From a bacterium (lineage in GTDB: Bacteria > Actinomycetota > Humimicrobiia > Humimicrobiales > Humimicrobiaceae), in contig JAUWQC010000014.1 of the NCBI GenBank assembly GCA_030611285.1, positions 1-13,198 on the forward strand: a stretch of DNA of 13,198 nucleotides. Reading direction: 5' to 3'. Below the pieces are notes generated by a model, which saw only the letters and a list, made by a program, of their open reading frames with translations, did no database searches and was not told the origin of the DNA. This document shows positions 1-4,388 of this stretch, piece after piece. Every line of letters begins with the position of its first letter. Position 1 is the stretch's first letter. A program made the position numbers and the translations under genes.

Positions 1-119
1 ACACAGAAATGGAGATAAAACTAATATCCTCCATAGCTATGGAAGAAGGGCAGAGGTTTGCTATCCGTGAAGGGGGAAGAACTATAGGAGCTGGCAGTGT
101 TACCAGGATAATTGAGTAG
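1..119 (+). CDS. tuf: Elongation factor Tu, C-terminal fragment
   Basis: This is the last 38 codons of EF-Tu, the GTPase that delivers aminoacyl-tRNA to the ribosome. The gene is cut by the window edge; the reading frame starts at base 3 and ends at TAG 117-119. The fragment reads [20 protein letters not shown] and continues with the near-invariant [11 protein letters not shown] block of EF-Tu domain III, ending in RIIE. Domain III helps hold the tRNA and binds EF-Ts. The next gene is rpmG, after a 97-base gap that contains a good promoter, so tuf may end an upstream unit (typically str). I see no convincing terminator hairpin directly after the stop. Identification is certain at family level; only the length is unknown. 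Confidence 0.96.
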   Translation, partial: TEMEIKLISSIAMEEGQRFAIREGGRTIGAGSVTRIIE

Positions 120-140
120 AACAAAGGAGAGATTTTATTG

Positions 141-169
141 TTGACATCAAATAAATATAGTGCTAACTT
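141..169 (+). promoter_or_regulatory. Candidate sigma-70-type promoter for rpmG-tRNA-secE-nusG
   Basis: A perfect -35 box TTGACA (141-146) lies 17 bases before TAACTT (164-169). The -10 is preceded by TG at 161-162, giving the extended form TGcTAACTT. Transcription would start near 176, leaving a leader of about 40 bases before the rpmG TTG. A short inverted repeat GCTAA-ctta-TTAGC (162-175) overlaps the -10. The -10 hexamer itself is weak (3 of 6), which the TGn motif could offset. It is placed correctly between tuf and rpmG. Confidence 0.6.
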
Positions 170-216
170 ATTAGCTTGCGATTTCTGTTAACAAAAAAAA
201 TAACCGGTGAAAAGAA

Positions 217-366
217 TTGAGACAGATAATAATTTTTGCCTGTACTGAATGCAAGAGAAGAAATTATAGTACTGAAAAAAATAAAAAAAATACACCTGAT
301 AGAATAGAAATAAAGAAGTATTGTAAATGGTGCAAAAAACATACTATTCATAAGGAGACCAGATAG
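217..366 (+). CDS. rpmG: 50S ribosomal protein L33
   Basis: A 49-residue L33, a small large-subunit protein near the E site. It was found by direct reading. It starts at TTG 217, the only plausible start because an in-frame TGA lies at 208-210; GGTGA (206-210) is a modest ribosome-binding site. The protein begins [20 protein letters not shown]. It has two CxxC pairs, C9/C12 and C36/C39 (YCKWCKKHT), so it is the zinc-binding C+ form of L33. The ending HTIHKETR is typical of the family. It sits just before tRNA-Trp, with 2 bases between stop and tRNA, in the common tuf-rpmG-trpT-secE-nusG order. Length is normal. Confidence 0.95.
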   Translation: MRQIIIFACTECKRRNYSTEKNKKNTPDRIEIKKYCKWCKKHTIHKETR

Positions 367-368
367 AT

Positions 369-445
369 AGGGCTGTAGCTCCAATTGGTAGAGCACCGGT
401 CTCCAAAACCGGGTGTTGTGGGTTCGAATCCCTCCAGCCCTGCCA
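369..445 (+). tRNA. trpT: tRNA-Trp (anticodon CCA)
   Basis: A full cloverleaf can be drawn by hand. The acceptor is AGGGCTG (369-375) with CAGCCCT (435-441). The D stem is GCTC (378-381) with GAGC (391-394). The anticodon stem is CCGGT (396-400) with ACCGG (408-412), around loop CTCCAAA with anticodon CCA at 403-405. A 5-base variable loop follows. The T arm is GTGGG (418-422), loop TTCGAAT, CCCTC (430-434). The discriminator is G442 and CCA 443-445 is encoded. The T stem has one U·U opposition (T419/T433), the only flaw. It is probably co-transcribed with rpmG upstream and secE downstream. Its last 21 bases plus one flanking A are repeated exactly at 589-610. Confidence 0.97.
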
Positions 446-446
446 A
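425..446 (+). repeat. Direct repeat, copy 1 (tRNA-Trp 3' end)
   Basis: This 22-base stretch runs from the T loop through the encoded CCA of tRNA-Trp plus one A. It is identical to 589-610. The bases just before differ (TT here, AC in copy 2), which marks the left edge. It is the functional copy because it completes the tRNA. This is the usual form of an attachment site in a tRNA gene, where site-specific elements integrate into the 3' half and restore it. Confidence 0.9.
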
Positions 447-490
447 GTCTATATGAGTAGAACATTGAGTACGGTAGAGGTAGTTTGGGG

Positions 491-511
491 AAACATGCCA
501 GTGGCATGTTT
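491..511 (+). repeat. Perfect 9-bp hairpin inside the insert
   Basis: AAACATGCC (491-499), loop AGT, GGCATGTTT (503-511). No T run follows on either strand, so it does not look like an intrinsic terminator. It could be an RNA-processing hairpin between the tRNA and secE, or a structural part of the inserted element. Confidence 0.8.
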
Positions 512-513
512 GC

Positions 514-596
514 GGGATTCGAAAAGACGGACTGAGTCGAAGACGAGGGAGTCCGCGGCTCTGCAGCGAGCAAAGCGAGACGGAAGACCGAATCCC
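514..596 (+). repeat. Inverted repeat mimicking the tRNA T arm
   Basis: GGGATTCG (514-521) is the reverse complement of CGAATCCC (589-596), the tRNA-derived right end of the insert. It encloses 67 bases that can form further stems: CGGACT/AGTCCG, and GCTC (558-561) with GAGC (568-571). The pairing puts one copy of T-arm sequence antisense to another, so the right half of the insert could fold as one long hairpin. Confidence 0.6.
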
Positions 597-610
597 TCCA
601 GCCCTGCCAA
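589..610 (+). repeat. Direct repeat, copy 2 (displaced tRNA-Trp tail)
   Basis: An exact 22-base duplicate of 425-446, without the 5' half of a tRNA before it. It carries its own CCA (607-609). If the insert arrived by integration, this is the original host tail pushed downstream. The A-rich leader of secE follows. Confidence 0.9.
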
Positions 611-639
611 AAGTCAAAAAACGTAGAGGACAAATTATA

Positions 640-951
640 ATGGCTAAAAGGAAAGTTTCAAGAAAGTATAGGAAAAAAGCGATAGTAGAAAGGCAGATGC
701 AGGAAAGAAAGCTCCCATCACAACCAAGGAAGAAAATAAATTGGAAGCAATTTATAAAAAAACTGCCTTCGAGAATTGGAAAATTTTGCAGGGATGTTAT
801 ACATGAGTTAAAAAGAGTAACCTGGCCTACCAGAAAAGCGCTTTTAAATTATACTATAGTAGTTATAGTTACTATTATTATTTTTGCGGTTATCCTGGGA
901 GTTTTTGATTTTGGCTTCTTACGAATAGTGGAACTGATGACAAAAATTTAA
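640..951 (+). CDS. secE: Preprotein translocase subunit SecE
   Basis: SecE is the essential small membrane subunit of the SecYEG protein-export channel in the cytoplasmic membrane. The ATG at 640 has AGAGGA (625-630) 9 bases upstream. The 103-residue protein has a basic N-terminal tail (residues 1-45, many K/R), then the diagnostic motif HELKRVTWPTRKAL (about 55-68), which lies at the membrane surface and contacts SecY. One membrane helix follows (about 70-93, rich in I and V). This single-helix form with an extended basic tail is usual outside gamma-proteobacteria. It is separated from nusG by only 16 bases, the classic secE-nusG pair. The tRNA-tail insert sits immediately upstream, in its leader. 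Confidence 0.95.
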   Translation: MAKRKVSRKYRKKAIVERQMQERKLPSQPRKKINWKQFIKKLPSRIGKFCRDVIHELKRVTWPTRKALLNYTIVVIVTIIIFAVILGVFDFGFLRIVELMTKI

Positions 952-967
952 TTGTTTGGTGATTTGA

Positions 968-1492
968 ATGAGACCAAGATGGTATGTAATTAATTCATAT
1001 GCAGGATATGAAAATAAAATAAAAACTAACCTGGAGCACAGAATAGAGTCCATGAATATGGATAATAAGATTTTTGACATATATATACCCAAAGAGGATG
1101 TAGTTGAAATTAAGAGAGGGAAGAAAGAGGTATCATCTAAAAGAGTGCTTCCGGGCTATCTACTGGTGAAGATGCATCTGGATGATGATTCCTGGTATGT
1201 GGTAAGAAATACTCCTGGAGTTACGGGCTTTGTAGGCAGAGAAGATAAGCCAACTCCCTTATCAGATTATGAAGTTAAAAGAATTATGAAAAGGCAGGAT
1301 GTTGAGAAACCCAAACCTAAGACCGATTTTGAAATTGGGCAGCCTGTAAAAGTAACTACAGGGCCATTTGCGAATTTTGACGGTACTATAAGTGAGATAA
1401 ATTTGGATCAGGGTAAATTAAAGGTTCTAGTTTCTATATTTGGAAGACAGACACCTGTTGAACTAAGTTTTAATCAGGTGTCAAAAATATAG
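968..1492 (+). CDS. nusG: Transcription termination/antitermination factor NusG
   Basis: NusG binds the beta' clamp helices of RNA polymerase and affects elongation, Rho termination and coupling to the ribosome. The 174-residue protein starts [20 protein letters not shown], the conserved start of the NGN domain (about 1-110). That domain includes [11 protein letters not shown] and the [10 protein letters not shown] signature. The C-terminal KOW domain (about 120-174) carries [16 protein letters not shown] and ends in the usual beta-strand pattern. Length is normal and there is no added domain. The ATG at 968 has a weak ribosome-binding site (TTGGTGA, 956-962), so translation may partly depend on secE. 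Its target polymerase subunits are encoded downstream. Confidence 0.96.
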   Translation: MRPRWYVINSYAGYENKIKTNLEHRIESMNMDNKIFDIYIPKEDVVEIKRGKKEVSSKRVLPGYLLVKMHLDDDSWYVVRNTPGVTGFVGREDKPTPLSDYEVKRIMKRQDVEKPKPKTDFEIGQPVKVTTGPFANFDGTISEINLDQGKLKVLVSIFGRQTPVELSFNQVSKI

Positions 1493-1499
1493 AAGAAAA

Positions 1500-1527
1500 T
1501 TGAAATATTTCTATTAAAATGTATAGT
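1500..1527 (+). promoter_or_regulatory. Candidate internal promoter before rplK
   Basis: TTGAAA (1500-1505), 16 bases, TATAGT (1522-1527), ending 30 bases before the rplK ATG. Each box matches consensus at 5 of 6 positions. In AT-rich sequence such pairs arise by chance, so this rests on position (65-base gap between nusG and rplK) as much as on sequence. Confidence 0.35.
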
Positions 1528-1557
1528 ACGAAATTATTTGACTAGAGGTAAGTGTTT

Positions 1558-1983
1558 ATGGCTAAACGAATTATAGCGCAAATTAAATTGCAAATTCCGG
1601 CGGGGCAGGCAAATCCTGCTCCTCCTGTTGGTCCTGCTCTTGGGCAGCATGGGGTTAATATTATGGAATTCTGCAAAGCTTTTAATGAAAAGACGGCAAA
1701 AGAACAGGGAATGATTATTCCGGTGATTTTAACTGTATATAAAGACAGAAGTTTTAGTTTTATTACCAAAACCCCACCAGCTGCAGTTCTAATAAAAAAA
1801 GCTTTGAATTTGGAAAAAGGGTCAAGTGAACCTAATAGAGAAAAAGTTGGGGAACTTTCAAGGGAACAGGTTGAAGAAATTGCAAGAATTAAGCTAAAAG
1901 ATTTAAATGCTAGAACTTTAGAGCGCGCAGTTAAAATAATAGAAGGAACTGCTAAAAATATGGGAATAAAAGTAGGTTCCTAA
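1558..1983 (+). CDS. rplK: 50S ribosomal protein L11
   Basis: L11 binds 23S rRNA at the GTPase-associated centre, next to the L10-L12 stalk, and is the site of thiostrepton action and of stringent-response sensing with RelA. The start at ATG 1558 gives [20 protein letters not shown], the normal N-terminus. A GTG two codons upstream (1552) would lie only 2 bases from the ribosome-binding site AGAGGT (1544-1549), so ATG is preferred (8-base spacing). The N-terminal domain holds the proline-rich [19 protein letters not shown]. The C-terminal RNA-binding domain contains [18 protein letters not shown] and ends NMGIKVGS. The protein has 141 residues, normal length. It forms the rplK-rplA pair with the next gene. 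Confidence 0.96.
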   Translation: MAKRIIAQIKLQIPAGQANPAPPVGPALGQHGVNIMEFCKAFNEKTAKEQGMIIPVILTVYKDRSFSFITKTPPAAVLIKKALNLEKGSSEPNREKVGELSREQVEEIARIKLKDLNARTLERAVKIIEGTAKNMGIKVGS

Positions 1984-2056
1984 GGTTGATTCTATGATAG
2001 CAGTAGATAAGTAATTGACGCAGAGTAAAATTATTAAGTAAAAAAGGCGGTAGGTT

Positions 2057-2764
2057 TTGAAGAGAGGGAAAAAATATTTATCGAAATTAGAAAATTTGGA
2101 TAAAAATAAGATGGTAAGCCCAAAAGAAGCTATTAACTGGATTAAAAAGAACCATTATGCTAATTTTGATGAGTCTGTAGATATTAGTGTAAATTTAGGC
2201 ATTGATCCCAGAAAAGCTGACCAGATAGTAAGGGGAACTATAGTTTTGCCTAACGGAACCGGGAAGGTTCCCAGGGTACTTGTTTTTGCGCAGGGTGAAA
2301 AAGCCGAAGAAGCCCGGAAAGCAGGAGCAGATTATGTCGGAGGAGAAGATTTCATAGGTAAAATCAGCCAGGGATGGCTGGATTTTGGAGTTTGTATTGC
2401 GGCACCAGACATGATGAAGTATGTAGGTAAAATTGGTAAGATTTTAGGCCCTAGAAAATTAATGCCCAATCCTAAATCTGGAACAGTTACTTTTGAACTA
2501 AAAAAAGCGGTGGAGGATTCAAAAAGAGGAAAACTGGAATACAGGACTGATAAAAATGGTGTAGTGCACTGTAGTATGGGAAGAGTATCATTTGGATTAA
2601 AAGAACTACTGGAAAACTATGCGGCTCTATTGGATGCAATTATAAAGTCAAGACCTGCTTCAGCTAAAGGTAAATACATAAAAAGTATTTATATATCAGC
2701 AACTATGAGCCCAAGTATTAAGATTGATCCGGGTAAGAGCATTGAAGTAGCAGAGGTGGCATAA
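2057..2764 (+). CDS. rplA: 50S ribosomal protein L1
   Basis: L1 forms the mobile L1 stalk that guides deacylated tRNA from the E site, and in many bacteria it represses its own mRNA. The start is TTG at 2057, giving MKRGKKYLSKLENL, which aligns with the family start (M)AKRGKKY. The ribosome-binding site is in GGCGGTAGG (2046-2054). Recognisable blocks are SVDISVNLGIDPRKADQIVR, GTGKVPRVLVFAQG, the domain II block DMMKYVGKIGKILGPRKLMP, and KSIYISATMSPSIKID near the end. With 235 residues the length is normal. No dedicated L1-binding operator was recognised in the rplK-rplA region. Confidence 0.96.
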   Translation: MKRGKKYLSKLENLDKNKMVSPKEAINWIKKNHYANFDESVDISVNLGIDPRKADQIVRGTIVLPNGTGKVPRVLVFAQGEKAEEARKAGADYVGGEDFIGKISQGWLDFGVCIAAPDMMKYVGKIGKILGPRKLMPNPKSGTVTFELKKAVEDSKRGKLEYRTDKNGVVHCSMGRVSFGLKELLENYAALLDAIIKSRPASAKGKYIKSIYISATMSPSIKIDPGKSIEVAEVA

Positions 2765-2774
2765 GAAAATTAAA

Positions 2775-2802
2775 ATGAATTTGATATAAACAAATATATA
2801 AT
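2775..2802 (+). promoter_or_regulatory. Possible promoter just before the L10 leader
   Basis: A perfect TATAAT at 2797-2802 stands just before the L10 leader, but the best -35 candidate 16 bases upstream (ATGAAT, 2775-2780) matches only 3 of 6. Transcription from here would begin at the very 5' edge of the leader structure. The region is AT-rich, so this is weak. Confidence 0.3.
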
Positions 2803-2805
2803 ACA

Positions 2806-2860
2806 GCCCTAGACCGTAGGTGTTATTATAAGGATTTAATAACTTAATTTCCTACCGAGG
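2806..2860 (+). promoter_or_regulatory. Ribosomal protein L10 leader (L10/L12-binding kink-turn RNA)
   Basis: The 194-base rplA-rplJ gap carries the pattern of the L10 leader: AGACCGTAGGTG (2811-2822) on one side and CCTACCGAGG (2851-2860) on the other. GTAGG (2816-2820) pairs with CCTAC (2851-2855). The distal stem is GTTATTA (2822-2828) with TAATAAC (2837-2843). An outer CCT (2808-2810) pairs with AGG (2858-2860), leaving unpaired AGACC/CG that would form the kink-turn. In the known family (Rfam L10_leader), L10 or the L10-L12 complex binds here and lowers expression of rplJ-rplL. Position directly before rplJ supports the call. Confidence 0.85.
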
Positions 2861-2887
2861 TTGATTTGAAAAGATTAAATCGGCCTT
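2857..2887 (+). promoter_or_regulatory. Predicted antiterminator hairpin of the rplJ leader
   Basis: GGTTGATTT (2859-2867) can pair with AAATCGGCC (2877-2885), and the stem extends to 2857/2887 for 11 bp including G·U pairs, with a 9-base loop. The 5' arm uses AGG of the L10 kink-turn stem and the 3' arm uses the 5' arm of the terminator-like hairpin. It is therefore incompatible with both, as expected for an attenuation switch. Confidence 0.55.
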
Positions 2888-2936
2888 TAGAACAATTGGG
2901 GTCGATTTAATCTTTATAAATCTTATATTTTTTAAA
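2870..2936 (+). terminator. Terminator-like attenuator hairpin before rplJ
   Basis: AAAGATTAAATCG (2870-2882) is perfectly complementary to CGATTTAATCTTT (2903-2915), 13 bp. The stem continues inward with G·U and C-G pairs to 2887/2898. The sequence after it is U-rich, with a run of T's only near 2928-2933, so it is not a textbook intrinsic terminator. Together with the L10 leader it fits termination control of rplJ-rplL when L10 is in excess. Confidence 0.55.
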
Positions 2937-2958
2937 AATAAATAATTTGGAGGTCGGA

Positions 2959-3489
2959 ATGGCCAGACAAGAAAAAGTGGATAAAGTAAATGAGTTAAAA
3001 GAGATATTTAAGAGCAGTTACGGTCTTATTTTTACTGATCATAGTGGGCTTAGAGCTGAAGATGCTGTAGTAGTAAGAGATAAACTGGTGGAGATAAATT
3101 CTTATCTTAAAATAATAAAAAATACTCTTGCCCTTATTGCGGCTAAAGATGTTTTTAAAGATATAAATCTTGAGGAAGTATTAAAAGGGCCGACCAGTAT
3201 TGTTGTAAGCGGTAAGGATATGGCTTCAACTGCTAAGGTAATAGAAGGTTTTTCAAAAGATCTAGATACATTAAAAGTAAAAGTGGGAATACTTGAAAAT
3301 AGACTTCTAAGTCCGGAAGAGGTTAATAAGTTTGCCAGTTTGCCTGGAAAAGAAGTTTTACTTACCAATTTAGTGATATCAATTAAATTTCCAATAGCTA
3401 AGTTGGTAAATGTTTTAAGTGCTCTAACCAGAGATCTGGTAATAATTCTGGATGCAATTAGAGAAAAAAAAGAAAAGAATAATAATTAG
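2959..3489 (+). CDS. rplJ: 50S ribosomal protein L10
   Basis: L10 anchors dimers of L7/L12 to 23S rRNA and so forms the base of the ribosomal stalk. The start is ATG 2959 ([17 protein letters not shown]), with GGAGG (2949-2953) five bases before it. An in-frame TTG at 2947 overlaps this ribosome-binding site and is rejected. The RNA-binding N-terminal domain shows [34 protein letters not shown] and the GPTSIVV segment. The C-terminal helix (about 135-170) that carries L7/L12 is hydrophobic/charged as expected and ends in REKKEKNNN. It has 176 residues, normal length. It lies 10 bases before rplL and behind the L10 leader, which probably controls both. Confidence 0.96.
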   Translation: MARQEKVDKVNELKEIFKSSYGLIFTDHSGLRAEDAVVVRDKLVEINSYLKIIKNTLALIAAKDVFKDINLEEVLKGPTSIVVSGKDMASTAKVIEGFSKDLDTLKVKVGILENRLLSPEEVNKFASLPGKEVLLTNLVISIKFPIAKLVNVLSALTRDLVIILDAIREKKEKNNN

Positions 3490-3499
3490 GGGAGGGATA

Positions 3500-4105
3500 A
3501 TGGCAGAACCAAAAAAAACAAGTGACAAAATAGAAGAAAAAAAAGAAAAAAGTAAGGATGAACAAAAAGTGAGTGAAGAAAAAAAAGAAACAGTTAAAGC
3601 AAGTGAAGAAAAGGAAGAAATAGCTAAAGTAGGTGAAGAAAAGAAAGAAGCAGTTAAAATAAGTGAAGTTAAAAAAGAAACAAATAAAGTAAAAGAAAAA
3701 GAGAAAACTGCTGGTAAGAGTAAATCTATTGATGAAATTTTAAGTGCTGTTGAAAAAATGACTGTACTTGAACTTTCTGAACTGGTAAAAGCTCTTGAAG
3801 AAAAATTTGAAGTTAGTGCGCAAGCGATGGCAGTTGCAGCTCCTGCAGCCGGTGGAGCAGCTTCAGCTCAGGGAGCAGCCCCTGCTGAGGAAAAAACAGA
3901 ATTTGATGTTCAATTAAAATCAGTTGGAGCTAAAAAAATACAGGTTATTAAAGTAGTAAGATCTGTAACCAGTCTTGGTCTAAAAGAGGCCAAAGAAGTA
4001 GTTGATAAAGCACCGAATATGGTTAAAGAAGGGGTTTCAAAGGAAGAAGCAGAAAAAATAAAGAAACAACTGGAAGAAGCTGGCGCTGAGGTTGAAATAA
4101 AGTAG
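3500..4105 (+). CDS. rplL: 50S ribosomal protein L7/L12 with a long Lys/Glu-rich N-terminal extension
   Basis: L7/L12 is the multicopy stalk protein that recruits EF-Tu, EF-G and other GTPases. The ATG at 3500 has a strong ribosome-binding site (GGGGAGGG, 3489-3496). The normal protein is recognisable from about residue 75: dimerisation domain [20 protein letters not shown] (76-95), Ala/Gly/Pro hinge (about 112-130), then the globular C-terminal domain with [20 protein letters not shown] and [14 protein letters not shown]. Total length is 201 residues against about 120-130 in most bacteria. The first 74 residues are extra, almost wholly K, E, S, T, V and A, and include four tandem 10-residue repeats (25-64). 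No ATG, GTG or TTG start lies near residue 75, so the extension appears to be translated. It may form a charged helix or be disordered. Function unknown. Confidence 0.93.
   Translation: MAEPKKTSDKIEEKKEKSKDEQKVSEEKKETVKASEEKEEIAKVGEEKKEAVKISEVKKETNKVKEKEKTAGKSKSIDEILSAVEKMTVLELSELVKALEEKFEVSAQAMAVAAPAAGGAASAQGAAPAEEKTEFDVQLKSVGAKKIQVIKVVRSVTSLGLKEAKEVVDKAPNMVKEGVSKEEAEKIKKQLEEAGAEVEIK
3572..3691 (+). repeat. Four tandem 30-bp repeats in rplL
   Basis: Four in-frame units encode [30 protein letters not shown] and [10 protein letters not shown] (residues 25-64). The pattern is (S/G)-E-x-K-x-E-x-x-K-(A/V/I). The DNA copies have diverged by several substitutions, so this is not a very recent expansion. 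They are A-rich on the + strand, a composition that favours slippage and length variation. Confidence 0.85.
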
Positions 4106-4212
4106 TGCAGTAAAAACCATACTAATTCCGGATATTTAAGGATGACAATGTAACTGAGCTATTACACTATTTAAAGGGAAGCGTCTATTATTTCGAGATT
4201 TGAAGTAAATAG

Positions 4213-4240
4213 TTGACTATTAATTTATATTTGATAAACT
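4213..4240 (+). promoter_or_regulatory. Candidate extended -10 promoter for rpoBC
   Basis: TTGACT (4213-4218), 16 bases, then TAAACT (4235-4240) preceded by TG at 4232-4233 (TGaTAAACT). Transcription would start near 4247, giving a leader of about 140 bases before rpoB. The architecture resembles the rpmG and rpsL promoter candidates in this window. Confidence 0.45.
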
Positions 4241-4276
4241 GGTGGTTTGTGAGTTTTTCTTGGAAAAATTTATCAA
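4231..4276 (+). promoter_or_regulatory. Stem-loop overlapping the candidate rpoB promoter
   Basis: Outer arms TTGATAAA (4231-4238) and TTTATCAA (4269-4276) are perfectly complementary. Directly inside the right arm is TTTTTC (4254-4259), loop TTG, GAAAAA (4263-4268). Read-through RNA from rplL could form the whole structure; RNA started at the candidate promoter would form only the inner hairpin. No clean T tail follows, so it is a folding candidate, not a proven terminator. Confidence 0.4.
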
Positions 4277-4388
4277 TGCTATTTTATATAGTTTTTTACC
4301 CAATGCATAGGTTTTTATATTTATTTTGTCATAGCCCTTTTTTACTGCTTTATCAAACTTAGAATATAATAAAGAGGAGAATAAATTA

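Larger units (their letters stand above)
447..610 (+). mobile_element. 164-bp GC-rich structured insert behind tRNA-Trp, possible non-autonomous tRNA-tail element
   Basis: The segment lies between tRNA-Trp and secE and ends in a second exact copy of the tRNA 3' end. Its right part is clearly GC-rich (about 59% over 505-590 by hand count) in an otherwise AT-rich window, which suggests a foreign origin. It holds a perfect 9-bp hairpin (491-511), an inverted pair GGGATTCG (514-521) / CGAATCCC (589-596), and a nested CGGACT (528-533) / AGTCCG (550-555). I see no protein gene on the + strand. The antisense reading frames across it are artefacts of tRNA sequence. No integrase or transposase is present, so any mobility would act in trans. 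It could instead be a remnant of tandem duplication; just after each copy the flanks are weakly alike (GTC...GTAGA). The structure is seen; mobility is inferred. Confidence 0.45.
4106..4388 (+). other. 283-bp gene-free spacer between rplL and rpoB
   Basis: No coding region is convincing here. The + strand is strikingly T-rich from about 4219 to 4350, unlike the purine-rich genes on both sides. It holds a small hairpin TGTAA (4149-4153)/TTACA (4162-4166), a candidate promoter, a larger stem-loop, two copies of TTTATCAA (4269-4276 and 4349-4356), and TATAAT at 4365-4370 just before the rpoB ribosome-binding site. In many bacteria the rplL-rpoB gap holds an attenuator or RNA-processing site that sets stalk-to-polymerase ratio; a similar role is likely here, but no exact motif proves it. 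Confidence 0.6.

Noticed and set aside
163..633. Long antisense open frame (and a nested one at 348-617) across rpmG, tRNA-Trp and the insert
   Set aside because: It reads the reverse strand of the tRNA twice (the RAGGIRTHNTRF-type peptide is a familiar annotation artefact) and overlaps a real L33 gene. No ribosome-binding site or family similarity supports it.
2015..2040. TTGACG between rplK and rplA as a promoter
   Set aside because: No acceptable -10 lies 16-18 bases downstream; TATTAA and TAAGTA are spaced only 11 and 14 bases away.
3452..3499. Upstream in-frame ATG extending rplL into rplJ by 16 codons
   Set aside because: It lies inside rplJ with no ribosome-binding site of its own, while ATG 3500 has a strong one directly upstream.
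3728..3730. ATT near codon 77 of rplL as an alternative start giving a normal-length L7/L12
   Set aside because: ATT starts are very rare and there is no clear ribosome-binding site before it; the long frame has a much better start.
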